DNA of 64,000 nucleotides from Flagellimonas meridianipacifica (GTDB taxonomy: Bacteria > Bacteroidota > Bacteroidia > Flavobacteriales > Flavobacteriaceae). The stretch spans positions 682,001 to 746,000 of the forward strand of contig NZ_PVYX01000002.1 of assembly GCF_003001695.1 (NCBI RefSeq). Reading direction: 5' to 3'. A program made the translations under genes and the position numbers. Shown here piece after piece: positions 8,472-17,175 of the stretch. Each line of letters begins with the position of its first letter. Within the stretch, counting starts at the first letter, position 1. The notes beneath the pieces are model-generated. The model searched no databases and was not told where the DNA came from. It saw only the letters and a program-made list of their open reading frames with translations.

Positions 8472-9208
8472 AATGCATGATAATTGAGGATGAAGAACCT
8501 GCCATCAAGGTTTTGGAAAGCCATATCAGTCATTTTACCGACCTGGAAATCCATAGTGTCCATACTAATACTATGGATGCGTTACCAATTTTACAGGAGG
8601 GGAAAGTGGATATTTTGTTTTTGGATATTCAATTGCCAAAAATCTCGGGCATAGAGTTTTTAAAAAGCCTGAGCAAAAAGCCGGCGGTCATTTTAACTAC
8701 CGCGTATAGGGAATATGCCCTAGATGGATATGAGCTGGAAATCACCGATTATCTTTTAAAACCCATTTCCTTTGAGCGCTTTGCGAAATCCTTGGCCAAA
8801 GCTTACAGTTTTAGGAACAGCCAATTGGGACGAGAAGATGCAACACCGCAGTTGTTGGAAGGGAAGATAGAAAAGAGCTCTGTTTTTTCAGCTCCGTTCA
8901 TTTACATCAAATGTGAACGTGAGTACGTTAAGGTGCTCTTGGAAGAACTATTATACGTAGAAAGCGTTAAGAACCATATCAAGGTAGTTACTGAAAAAGC
9001 AACTTTGCTTACGCTCATGAGCATCTCCCAGATGGAAGAAAAACTACCGCAAAAACACTTTATACGTATACATCGTTCATTTATCATTTCGCTTCACCAT
9101 ATTTCAAAGTTTAATCATACCTATATAAATATAGGAAGCAAGAACATCCCCATTGGAAGACATTATAAACAGGCCTTTTTCAAAAGTGTTGAGGAAAGGA
9201 AATTCTGA
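8468..9208 (+). CDS. LytTR-type response regulator
   Basis: 246 residues. The receiver has acidic EDEEP near the N-terminus, phospho-acceptor Asp53 in ILFLDIQLPKISG, TTAYREYAL, and the conserved lysine in YLLKPISF. The LytTR DNA-binding domain covers ~135-246 (FIYIKCEREYVKV, LLYVESVKNHIKV, FIRIHRSFIISL, IPIGRHYKQAFF). It is the cognate partner of the overlapping kinase gene. Candidate targets are the divergent outer membrane receptor or its own operon. Confidence 0.93.
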   Translation: MKCMIIEDEEPAIKVLESHISHFTDLEIHSVHTNTMDALPILQEGKVDILFLDIQLPKISGIEFLKSLSKKPAVILTTAYREYALDGYELEITDYLLKPISFERFAKSLAKAYSFRNSQLGREDATPQLLEGKIEKSSVFSAPFIYIKCEREYVKVLLEELLYVESVKNHIKVVTEKATLLTLMSISQMEEKLPQKHFIRIHRSFIISLHHISKFNHTYINIGSKNIPIGRHYKQAFFKSVEERKF

Positions 9209-9254
9209 GCCACTATAGCTTTAGACTGTCCTGTCTATTTCTAGCATTGTATAA

Positions 9255-9644
9255 TTAATCTAAATCATATTCAACATTATCTTTGCCGATAATAAAAACA
9301 GTCCCTGCAGGGTCCATTATCCAATGGTTTTCTTTTGGAATCTGTTCAAGTTCGTCACAGGTATCGATTCCGTTTACTTTTAAATATCTTGTAGCTTCAT
9401 CGACATCTGGCGTTTTCAATTCCAACCAGGTTTCGGAATGGGTATAATTATCCACGCAATCCAACCACAGTATATTCTGACCAAATTTGACTTCGTGGGT
9501 ACGTGAAACAGTTGGATTATCGATTGACTTTTCAGTTACTATCAGTTTTAGTACATCACGATAAAATTCAACTGTTTTTTCATATTTTGATTTTGGGATT
9601 TTTATCGCGATGTTGAGCCCCCCACTAAATTGTATTTTGTCCAT
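9255..9644 (-). CDS. VOC-family (glyoxalase-like) protein
   Basis: A single vicinal-oxygen-chelate domain: LNIAIKIPKSKYEKTVEFYR, a middle strand WLELKTPDVDEATRYL, and the final NHWIMDPAGTVFIIGK. I start at the ATG at 9642-9644 (MDKIQFSGGLN), where the fold begins. A longer frame begins 20 codons upstream, but those residues do not belong to the domain. The length of about 129 residues is normal. Substrate unknown. Confidence 0.8.
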   Translation of the reverse strand: MDKIQFSGGLNIAIKIPKSKYEKTVEFYRDVLKLIVTEKSIDNPTVSRTHEVKFGQNILWLDCVDNYTHSETWLELKTPDVDEATRYLKVNGIDTCDELEQIPKENHWIMDPAGTVFIIGKDNVEYDLD

Positions 9645-9779
9645 GGCGCTTATATTGTTTAGATTATTGAAAGTTGTGCAATCTTTTTTTTCAAAATCAA
9701 TCACACCAAAAAAAATTCCAAAATCGAATAAACATCACCGATAATAGGCTTTTGCGTTCGATTTTCCAGAGGTCTTGAC

Positions 9780-10676
9780 TTAAGGTATTTTAGTGCCCAA
9801 ATATTCCAAATTCTCAATAATGACACTAAAATAATTATTGAGTTCCAAATCTCTACTTTTTTTGAAAACCAATTTCATATCCAATTTATGGTCCAAGTCT
9901 TTAAGCTCGATGGTCTTAAGATTTAAATCAAATCCTTTCAGGGTCGATTTCCCCATCATGGTTATTCCAAGACCTGCCGATACCATTCTGAGCACAGAGG
10001 AAGTGTTAGGAGAACGGTGCACGATGTTCGGGAGGTAACCGAATCCGTTTATGATTTGGAGTATTCTTTCCATATAACCATATCCCTCTTGAGGGTGCAG
10101 TATCCAATCTTCGTTTCTACAATCTCCCAAGTCCCGGAACGAATTTTCATCCAAATGATGTTCTTGGGGCAAAATCAAAAAATAATTCTCGCGGTAGATT
10201 TCAACAGCATCGAAATTAGAGGGGACTAGGGCGTTGGGAACAAAACCGAAGTCAGCCTCGTTCGATTCCAATCTATCGAAAATGAACTGGTTACTGCCCT
10301 CCAATAAGGATACTTTTAGGTTGGGATTTCCTTGGTTTAAGTTTTGGAGCAGTGATGGGATTATGGAATGCATGGCCGAGCTCGCATGACCAATGGTAAT
10401 TGTACCGGCATCCCCTTTGTCGATTTCGTTTGTCCTTTGTGCAATTTGTGTAATCTGTTCCAGTACCTTGCTGATTTCCCGTTTAAAGTAATCTCCAGAT
10501 TCCGTTAGAACAATCTGTCGTTTAGATCTATCAAACAGTTTGGCCCCTATCTCTTCTTCCAGATTCTGGATTTGTCTACTAAGGGCGGGCTGGGCAATAT
10601 AGGTCTTCTCCGCAGCTTTCCTAAAGTTCATGGTCTCGCAAAGAATCAAAAAGTTTTTCAGCTGTTCCGTGGTCAT
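9780..10676 (-). CDS. LysR-family transcriptional regulator
   Basis: 298 residues with the standard LTTR layout. The N-terminal HTH covers residues 1-60 (LKNFLILCETMNFRKAAEKT, AQPALSRQIQNLEEEIGAKL, FDRSKRQIVLTESG). The effector domain follows (TITIGHASSAMHSIIPSLL, LILPQEHHL, VSAGLGITMM). It is transcribed away from the DUF5916/EamA genes across an 88-base AT-rich gap, the normal layout for a LysR regulator of its neighbour. Effector unknown. Confidence 0.92.
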   Translation of the reverse strand: MTTEQLKNFLILCETMNFRKAAEKTYIAQPALSRQIQNLEEEIGAKLFDRSKRQIVLTESGDYFKREISKVLEQITQIAQRTNEIDKGDAGTITIGHASSAMHSIIPSLLQNLNQGNPNLKVSLLEGSNQFIFDRLESNEADFGFVPNALVPSNFDAVEIYRENYFLILPQEHHLDENSFRDLGDCRNEDWILHPQEGYGYMERILQIINGFGYLPNIVHRSPNTSSVLRMVSAGLGITMMGKSTLKGFDLNLKTIELKDLDHKLDMKLVFKKSRDLELNNYFSVIIENLEYLGTKIP

Positions 10677-10764
10677 AAGTGATTAATTATTTTGATTTAT
10701 TAATTAAAAATAAGTATTTTTTTTAATCAATTGTGCAGGATAGTTTTGTGGAAAGTCTAAAGAC
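10677..10764. promoter_or_regulatory. Divergent promoter region with AT-rich dyad
   Basis: The gap between lysR and the DUF5916 gene holds outer half-sites TTGATT (from 10692) and AATCAA (10725-10730) around an inner AAAAATA/TATTTTT dyad. Rightward, TAGTTTTG (10741-10748) matches the TAnnTTTG -7 box, placing the start site only about 10 bases before the GTG start. A LysR-type binding site is the likely use of the dyad. Confidence 0.5.
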
Positions 10765-12906
10765 GTGCATCGCAATTTCGTTTTCATCTTATTTCTCCTC
10801 CTTACTCTATGTCCGACCCTTGGACAGGAATCCATAAAGGCGTTCCGGGCTTCAAGAACCTCGAACAGTGTACAGCTCGATGGAGAACTCACGGAAGGGG
10901 ATTGGAAAAAGGCACAGACTATTTCGGATTTCACCCAGATTGAGCCGAGGCCCGGAGCACCGGCCACTTTTGCCACTGAGGTCAAATGTCTTTTTGATGA
11001 AAAGAACCTTTATTTTGGGATTATTTGTTACGATACCGTGGGTTCCAAAAATTACAAGGCGCCGAATCTTCAACGTGATTTTAATTTTCTGAACCACGAC
11101 CTGGTGGGCATTACCATCGATGGGTTCAATGATAAGCGCAACAGTATTACCTTTTTTACCAACACTTATGGCGCACAACGGGACTACCAATCTTTTGATG
11201 ATACTTACTTTGATGTTGCATGGAACGGTTTGTGGCAGGTAAAGACGACAAGCACCGATGGGGCTTGGATTGCAGAGTTCAGGATTCCATGGAAAACTTT
11301 ACGTTATAGGTTCATTGAAGGTGAAGCTCCCCGTTTCGGGATAAATTTTCAGCGCGTGCAACGCAGTGCCAATGAGAAAAGTGCCTGGTCCGCCTATCCG
11401 CGCTCGGTTGGCTTCAACAGAATGGAGTTCACGGGAAAATTGGAAAATGTAGATGCCCCGGTACAAAAAATCAATTTACAGGTAAACCCATATTTCTTGG
11501 TCAATCAAAGGAACAAGGGTCAAACCGATGTCAAGACGGGGGGTGAACTGAAGTGGGCCCCAACTCCCAACCTCGTGGTCGATGCCACAGTGAATACTGA
11601 CTTTGCCCAAGCGGATGTGGATCAAATCGTCAACAACCTTTCCAGGTTTTCCGTTCTGTTTCCCGAAAGGAGACAGTTTTTTCTAGAAAACGCCTCCCTG
11701 TTCTCAATTGGTCTGCAAGGTGGTGAAAACAGTTTCAACGGTGGTATTTCCCTGTTTCCCTTCTTTAGTCGGCGAATAGGACTTGACGGGACCAATCAAC
11801 CCGTTCCCCTTAATTTTGGGGGGAGGTCCGTTTATCGGTCAAAATCTAGAAATATAGGCGCCCTGTTCATTCAGCAAGCCGCCACCGATGAACTTTCCAA
11901 AACTAATTTTGCCGTTTTCCGCTATCAGGAAAATATCGGAAGGTATGGACGTTTGGGCTTTCTTGGAACCAATAGGAGAGCTGACCAGAATTCATCGACA
12001 ATTGCCCTTGATGGCTTCTTTCGTATGGGTGAAAAACATCTTGTCAATTTTTTGGCCTCATATGCCGAAGAAGAGGATAGCGGTTTTGCGGGCTATGTCC
12101 AGTATCGATATATCTCTGACAGGGTACTGGGATGGTTCACTTCCACACTTGTGGAGGACACCTACAATCCATCGGTTGGCTTTGTCTCACGCGACAACGT
12201 AATAGGAAATACGGCGGGTATCGAATTGAACCTACGGGGAAAATGGATTCCTTTCCCCTTACAGATTCGTGACCTTGCTCCAAGGATAAGCGCTGATTTT
12301 TATCATGACCCTGCCACTGGGAATTTGCAGGAAAGGAAATTGTTCACCGCCCCTTTACAGATTAATTACATAAGTGGCGCACGCACTCGTTTGTTCGGTG
12401 AGGCCAATAGGCAGGTGCTCAATACTTCCTTTACCCCATTGGGACTGACCATCGCTCCTGGGGATTACAAATACGTACTTTACGGTGTTGACCATGCAAG
12501 CGACGCATCAAAAAAACTATCATTTTTGGCCCGGTACAATACGGGGGGCTTTTATGATGGAGAATTACAACAATACGGTGGTAGGGTGAACTATTCCCCA
12601 TTGCCACATGCCTCATTTGAGATGGTATATGAACACAATGACTTCAGCAATTTCCCTTCCCAAGTCGTTGCAGAGGACGTTTCCCTCTTGCAATTCAATG
12701 CTCGTTTCGCTTTGAACCCACAGTTACAGTTGACCAGTTTTTTTCAAAAAAACACTTTGAATGACCAGACCGTATGGAATTCAAGACTGGCTTGGGAATA
12801 TAGCCCTTTATCGTTTTTCTACATCGTCATCAACAATAACGATTCCGATTTCACCGGTAGGAACAATGACCTGATTTTTAAGATCAATTTTTTGAAGCAG
12901 TTCTGA
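10765..12906 (+). CDS. DUF5916 outer membrane protein with CBM9-like N-terminus
   Basis: 713 residues. A signal peptide (ending CPTLGQ) is followed by a CBM9/DOMON-like sandwich at ~25-215 (SVQLDGELTEGDWKKAQTI, DEKNLYFGIICYD, AEFRIPWKTLRY). The DUF5916 beta-barrel runs from ~230 to the end (VDATVNTDFAQADVDQIVNN, FPERRQFFLENASLF, LEYSPLSF-like end). The start codon is GTG (10765-10767); no ATG suits the signal peptide. Family function is unknown. A paralogue lies near 23.7 kb. The stop overlaps the next gene start (TGATG). Confidence 0.88.
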   Translation: MHRNFVFILFLLLTLCPTLGQESIKAFRASRTSNSVQLDGELTEGDWKKAQTISDFTQIEPRPGAPATFATEVKCLFDEKNLYFGIICYDTVGSKNYKAPNLQRDFNFLNHDLVGITIDGFNDKRNSITFFTNTYGAQRDYQSFDDTYFDVAWNGLWQVKTTSTDGAWIAEFRIPWKTLRYRFIEGEAPRFGINFQRVQRSANEKSAWSAYPRSVGFNRMEFTGKLENVDAPVQKINLQVNPYFLVNQRNKGQTDVKTGGELKWAPTPNLVVDATVNTDFAQADVDQIVNNLSRFSVLFPERRQFFLENASLFSIGLQGGENSFNGGISLFPFFSRRIGLDGTNQPVPLNFGGRSVYRSKSRNIGALFIQQAATDELSKTNFAVFRYQENIGRYGRLGFLGTNRRADQNSSTIALDGFFRMGEKHLVNFLASYAEEEDSGFAGYVQYRYISDRVLGWFTSTLVEDTYNPSVGFVSRDNVIGNTAGIELNLRGKWIPFPLQIRDLAPRISADFYHDPATGNLQERKLFTAPLQINYISGARTRLFGEANRQVLNTSFTPLGLTIAPGDYKYVLYGVDHASDASKKLSFLARYNTGGFYDGELQQYGGRVNYSPLPHASFEMVYEHNDFSNFPSQVVAEDVSLLQFNARFALNPQLQLTSFFQKNTLNDQTVWNSRLAWEYSPLSFFYIVINNNDSDFTGRNNDLIFKINFLKQF

Positions 12907-13778
12907 TGGGGATAAGAAAGAATTGGAAGGTATGGTCACTCTTCTCCTTGTTATGTCTGATTTGGGGTAGCTCATTTTATCTTATTAAATTGGGATTGGA
13001 GGCTTACAGCCCAATACAGGTGGCCGTTGTTCGGTTGGGCTGTACATTGCCGTTTGTTGCTCCTTTTGCCCTAAAATTTTTAAGGCAATTATCAAGAACG
13101 TCATTAGGCTATGTTATCGTAGTGGGTCTGTTAAGTACCTTAATACCCTCTTTTCTTTTTGCTTTGGCACAAACAAAGGTGAACAGTGCTACAGCAGGTA
13201 TTCTAAATGCGACCGTTCCGATATTTACTGTAGTAATTGGATATCTAGGTTTTAGGAAGACAATCAATAGGGTCACTTTTTTGGCCATTGTAATCGGTCT
13301 TTTTGCAGTGGGTACAATAATCCTGAAACGTAGCGACGAAACCCTATCCATAAACCAGTTAGCAATTTTCATACTATTGGCAACTTTTGGATACGGCCTC
13401 AATATTAATACGGTGAAGGCCAAACTCAAAGAAATAGATGCATTTGCCATAGCAATGGTGTCCGTTTTCTTTTCCGGGCTGCTTGTTTTACCATTGTTAA
13501 TATTAGATTGGCAAAGTTATCGATTGGATACCCAAGCCCACGACTTAAAACCCTTGTGGGCTTTGCTAACTTTGGGAATCTTGGGCACGGCGCTGGCGCA
13601 ATATCTTCAAAATGCCATTATAAAATTAACGGATACCGAATTCGCTAGCTCCGTAACGTACGTAATCCCAATTGTGGCGGTCTTCTGGGGATTGCTCGAT
13701 GGTGAGGAAGTCAATCTCACTACTATAGTGGCCGGGATTTGTATTCTTCTTTGTGTTTATTTAATTCGTAGGGGATAG
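12906..13778 (+). CDS. EamA/DMT-family transporter
   Basis: 290-residue inner membrane protein with two EamA repeats of five helices each (GSSFYLIKLGLEAYSPIQVA in the first; GYGLNINTVKAKL and GILGTALAQYLQNA in the second). Drug/metabolite transporters of this group export amino acids or other small metabolites; the substrate cannot be read from sequence. The start codon overlaps the DUF5916 stop by one base, so both are co-translated and probably controlled by the divergent LysR. Confidence 0.9.
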   Translation: MGIRKNWKVWSLFSLLCLIWGSSFYLIKLGLEAYSPIQVAVVRLGCTLPFVAPFALKFLRQLSRTSLGYVIVVGLLSTLIPSFLFALAQTKVNSATAGILNATVPIFTVVIGYLGFRKTINRVTFLAIVIGLFAVGTIILKRSDETLSINQLAIFILLATFGYGLNINTVKAKLKEIDAFAIAMVSVFFSGLLVLPLLILDWQSYRLDTQAHDLKPLWALLTLGILGTALAQYLQNAIIKLTDTEFASSVTYVIPIVAVFWGLLDGEEVNLTTIVAGICILLCVYLIRRG

Positions 13779-13841
13779 TGCCGCATGAAATTTTTGCCGA
13801 ATTCAATGTCCGGAATCTAAGAATTAATAAGTCTTACCTAT

Positions 13842-14585
13842 ATGAGACTATCTTTAATTGCTTTTACCTTGATTCCCTTTTTTGCTATTTGTCAAGAAAC
13901 CCAATATTATCAAGTAAGTTCTAAACTGAAGTTCAATACAATCGGTTTTGCACCTATTCCAGCATTTTCTTTCGATTCTCCTATTATCAATCCAAGTATA
14001 AATCTAAAAACGAATAGGCTGAACCTTTCTAGTGATATTGCCGTGGGTTTCAATGGTAGGCCTTGGTTGCTCAATCTTCGAACAAAGTACGCTTTGGTTA
14101 AGAAGGAAAAATATAACGTAACTTTTGAGGTCAATCCCTTCCTCTTTTTTTATGAAGATGTAAATTCATTATCCAAGACCATCATTGTGGCCCAACGAAA
14201 CCTTAGTTTTATTCTAAGTGCAGAAACAGTTTTTTGGAAAAAAATGGGATTTAGGTTTACATATCTAAACAACCAAGGACTGGACCCAGGAGCCTTATCA
14301 GGACATTTTCTTTCTTTGGGTCCGTTTTTCGGACCGTTGTACAGCGATAAAAACCTGAACATCCTGTTCAACCCAGATATCAATTACCTAAGTTTTGAGA
14401 ACGATACCAAAGGCTCTTTTTTCAACAGCTTTTTGATCATTGATTTTATCAAACTACCATTTAAGATACAATTTCAAGCGGTCAAGAAACTTTGGGCCAA
14501 TTTTGATGTATTCAATTTCAGTTGGAACGCTGGAATTGTCTGGAACTTTTTAAATATTATTGAAACGAAAAAGACCAAACCATGA
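13842..14585 (+). CDS. Predicted outer membrane beta-barrel protein, unknown function
   Basis: 247 residues with signal peptide (ending FFAICQ) and then alternating amphipathic strands typical of a small outer membrane barrel (LNLSSDIAVGFNGRP, YNVTFEVNPFLFFYE, LSFILSAETVFWKKMGFRF). No family motif is recognised. Its stop overlaps the YCII gene start (ATGA), which ties it to the YCII/ECF sigma unit and makes it a candidate output or sensor of that unit. Confidence 0.65.
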   Translation: MRLSLIAFTLIPFFAICQETQYYQVSSKLKFNTIGFAPIPAFSFDSPIINPSINLKTNRLNLSSDIAVGFNGRPWLLNLRTKYALVKKEKYNVTFEVNPFLFFYEDVNSLSKTIIVAQRNLSFILSAETVFWKKMGFRFTYLNNQGLDPGALSGHFLSLGPFFGPLYSDKNLNILFNPDINYLSFENDTKGSFFNSFLIIDFIKLPFKIQFQAVKKLWANFDVFNFSWNAGIVWNFLNIIETKKTKP

Positions 14586-14929
14586 AAAAATTTATGTTGA
14601 TTGTAAGGGAAGATCTTGAAAAAATAGGCAAAATGACCGATGAAGAACGATTTGCCAGTAGTCCTAATATGGTGGAATGGATAGATGGCCTTATCGAAAG
14701 CGGTAACTATATTACAGGCACTCCATTGTTGATCGAGGGTCGATATGTTGGCAAGGATTATGTACAATCGGATGGCCCGTTCATAGAATCAAATGAGGGA
14801 ATTTCTGGATTTGACCTGATTTGGGCGGAAAATTTGGAACAGGCCACCGCGATTGCGCAAAGCTGTCCAATGGTTATGATTGGCATGGCCATACGCGAGG
14901 TAAGGCCCGTTATTGATATGCTAACCTAA
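14582..14929 (+). CDS. YCII-related DGPF-domain protein
   Basis: 115 residues of the YCII fold with the diagnostic DGPFIESNEGISGF segment and N-terminal KKFMLIVRED strand. Proteins of this type are genomically tied to group ECF42 sigma factors, and the sigma factor follows here after 3 bases. Their biochemical role is unproven; they are likely small-molecule binders or enzymes regulated with the sigma factor. Confidence 0.9.
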   Translation: MKKFMLIVREDLEKIGKMTDEERFASSPNMVEWIDGLIESGNYITGTPLLIEGRYVGKDYVQSDGPFIESNEGISGFDLIWAENLEQATAIAQSCPMVMIGMAIREVRPVIDMLT

Positions 14930-14932
14930 AAA

Positions 14933-16060
14933 ATGGACGTAAGAAGGGAAATAGAGGGTATTTACAAAGAATCCCATGGTCACCTTACGACCGTGTTGAT
15001 GCAAAAATTCGGTTTTCTGGGTTTGGCAACAGTGGAAGATTTGGTCCAAGAGGCATTTGCCAAGGCCATGGAACAATGGCCAAGGAAAGGATTGCCAAAA
15101 AACCCTTCAGGTTGGTTATACCAATGTTGTAGGAACAGTGCCATTGACCTTATCAATAGATCAAGAAAAAATGGTGAATATTTCGACGATCAACTTGGCG
15201 AAGCAGAAAATAGACAGACCTTTGAAAATCAAATTAAGGATGGAAGGTTAAAAACCTTGTTTGATTGCTGTTATCCCAATTTAACACCAAAAACACGGAT
15301 AGTCCTGGCCCTTAAATATGTTCTGGACTTTAGAACGGAAACTATTGCCCAACATTTTGGCATAAGTGGTGATGCTGTCGAGAAAATGCTTTACAGGACA
15401 CGACAAAAATTGAAATCAGAGGATATCCCGTTGGATAATCTTCCAGATGAAGTTTACAAAAAGCGACTTCCAAGTGTGCACAAAGCGATTTATTTATTGT
15501 TTACTGAAGGTTGGAAAGAATTTCAAGCCGATGAAAGATTGCAGGGACTATGTGAGGAAGCCCTGCTTTTGAATACTGAATTGATACATAGTTCCCTAGG
15601 TGACACCGACACACTGGCATTGCAAGCATTGATGCTGTTCAATATTGCGCGATTGGAATCCAGGTTCGATGCCGAAGGAAAGCAAATTAGCATTGAACAT
15701 CAGAACAGGGAGTTATGGGACCGCCAACTGATAAAGCTTGGCCATAACCATCTGGAGCTGTCGGAAAGCAACCATCTGTCATCGTATCATTTGGAAGCTG
15801 TGATTGCTTACAAACACTGTTTGGCGAGTTCATTCTTCGATATAGATTGGGAATCCATATGCAGATATTACAAAGTTTTGTCCAAGATTCATCCCAACCC
15901 TTTTGTGGAAATCAACTATGCTATAGCATTATATCATGCAGGTGATATGATACAAGCGCACAAGCGATTTGACAACCTAAAAAACAATAGATACCTCAAT
16001 TCATCAAAGCTTTTGAAGAAGGCTATTGTTGAGTTTAATATGAAAACTATATTTTCTTGA
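14933..16060 (+). CDS. ECF42-type RNA polymerase sigma factor with C-terminal extension
   Basis: 375 residues, twice a minimal ECF factor. Region 2 is at ~5-75 (TVEDLVQEAFAKAMEQWPR, PSGWLYQCCRNSAIDLINR). Region 4 is at ~110-165 (TPKTRIVLALKYVLDF, HFGISGDAVEKMLYRTRQKL). The DUF6596/TPR-like extension follows (VHKAIYLLFTEGW, LCEEALLL, YHLEAVIAYKHCLAS). ECF42 members lack an anti-sigma factor and instead carry this extension, which is known to be needed for activity in studied members. Pairing with a DGPF protein confirms the group. Confidence 0.92.
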   Translation: MDVRREIEGIYKESHGHLTTVLMQKFGFLGLATVEDLVQEAFAKAMEQWPRKGLPKNPSGWLYQCCRNSAIDLINRSRKNGEYFDDQLGEAENRQTFENQIKDGRLKTLFDCCYPNLTPKTRIVLALKYVLDFRTETIAQHFGISGDAVEKMLYRTRQKLKSEDIPLDNLPDEVYKKRLPSVHKAIYLLFTEGWKEFQADERLQGLCEEALLLNTELIHSSLGDTDTLALQALMLFNIARLESRFDAEGKQISIEHQNRELWDRQLIKLGHNHLELSESNHLSSYHLEAVIAYKHCLASSFFDIDWESICRYYKVLSKIHPNPFVEINYAIALYHAGDMIQAHKRFDNLKNNRYLNSSKLLKKAIVEFNMKTIFS

Positions 16061-16192
16061 AGAGTGGCTGATACTATTTTAAATTGAACACTTTGTTAAA
16101 GGGATATAGCTTTAAACTTGAATTTAACTGTCATAAAGAATAGCACTCTTGATAGTTGGTAAAAGGTAAAATCTTAGTACAACCGGTTAGAT

Positions 16193-16759
16193 ATGAATAT
16201 GAAAACCATAATGGATTGGATTAGAGAAATAGACTTGGTTTCCAAAAAGTTCGAAGAGACATTTTCTGATTTCACCCAAGAAGAAATGAACTTTAAACCG
16301 GGAAAAAAGGTTTGGAGCATAGCCCAGAACATTGAGCATATTATTTTGTTGAACAGTTCCTATTTTGAATATTTCGAGGAAATCCACAATAGGAACCATT
16401 CGTTGCCAAAAATTGAAGATCTGGATACCAAAGCCCAGGAATCGGTGATTGCCCTGAAACCTTTCACTGGCCGTCAAAGGCTTAAACGCACGAACACTTG
16501 GGACATTTGGCAACCCAAAAAGGGTTTTATAGATAGGAATATTTTACGAGATTTTGAGGAAAGCCAGCTTCAATTCAAGAACCACATAAAAGGTTTCGAA
16601 GATTTACTCTTGTCAGAGACATTCATAAGGTACCCCGGACATTTGGACCTATTGTTCAAATTGGATGATTGTATTGAATTCTTGATAGAGCATGAGAATC
16701 GACATTGGAATCAAGTAGTTGAAATTGGGAGACATTCTAGCACGAGTAATGGGAGTTAA
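16193..16759 (+). CDS. DinB-family protein
   Basis: 188-residue four-helix DinB/YfiT-like protein. The metal-site histidines fit IAQNIEHIIL near residue 45 and EHENRHWNQV near the C-terminus. The KPGKKVWSIAQN segment is typical of the DinB_2 group. Such proteins may be thiol-dependent transferases (BstA-like); the substrate is unknown. Start ATG at 16193; a second ATG two codons later is equally possible. Confidence 0.85.
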   Translation: MNMKTIMDWIREIDLVSKKFEETFSDFTQEEMNFKPGKKVWSIAQNIEHIILLNSSYFEYFEEIHNRNHSLPKIEDLDTKAQESVIALKPFTGRQRLKRTNTWDIWQPKKGFIDRNILRDFEESQLQFKNHIKGFEDLLLSETFIRYPGHLDLLFKLDDCIEFLIEHENRHWNQVVEIGRHSSTSNGS

Positions 16760-17175
16760 TTGATTATCGATTCAAACATTAAGGGTGTCTATGTCAAAAA
16801 AATGTCCCCTAAAAGGGCCGTTTTATGCAACTAATCGATTAAATCGATTTTCATATTATTGAAAGTCCCATTCTGGGTCTTTTTTAGTAGTATCTATGAT
16901 TTACCTTAAATAGTACCCATTTTATTTGGGTAGTTTTGATAGCATCTCGTATGTCTTTTTTACATATTTAGTAAATCGGCACAAACAACTTCTTACTCTG
17001 GATGTCCCTGGGAAATTCAGTTATCTCTACCATTTAAAGCTAAACAATCGTTCACCTTTTTTGTTTAATGAGTCGCAAGGCAAAGTCTTTCAGTCGAAGA
17101 GAAAGATAAACAACTGCTTAATAGCTACTGAGTAATTATATTGTTATTTTTAGGTTGCGAAAACAACTACTCTCT
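16760..17175. other. Gene-free interval
   Basis: No convincing gene. It contains a palindromic AATCGATTAAATCGATT near 16833-16849 and a TACCCA/TGGGTA hairpin near 16914-16932 followed by four T. A 69-codon frame beginning with TTG has no family signal. The promoter of the following exoprotein is probably in the last 100 bases, but no clear TAnnTTTG box is seen. Confidence 0.5.

Noticed and set aside
16926..17135. 69-codon plus-strand frame beginning with TTG
   Set aside because: No signal peptide, motif or family resemblance, and its A/T-driven composition fits non-coding sequence.
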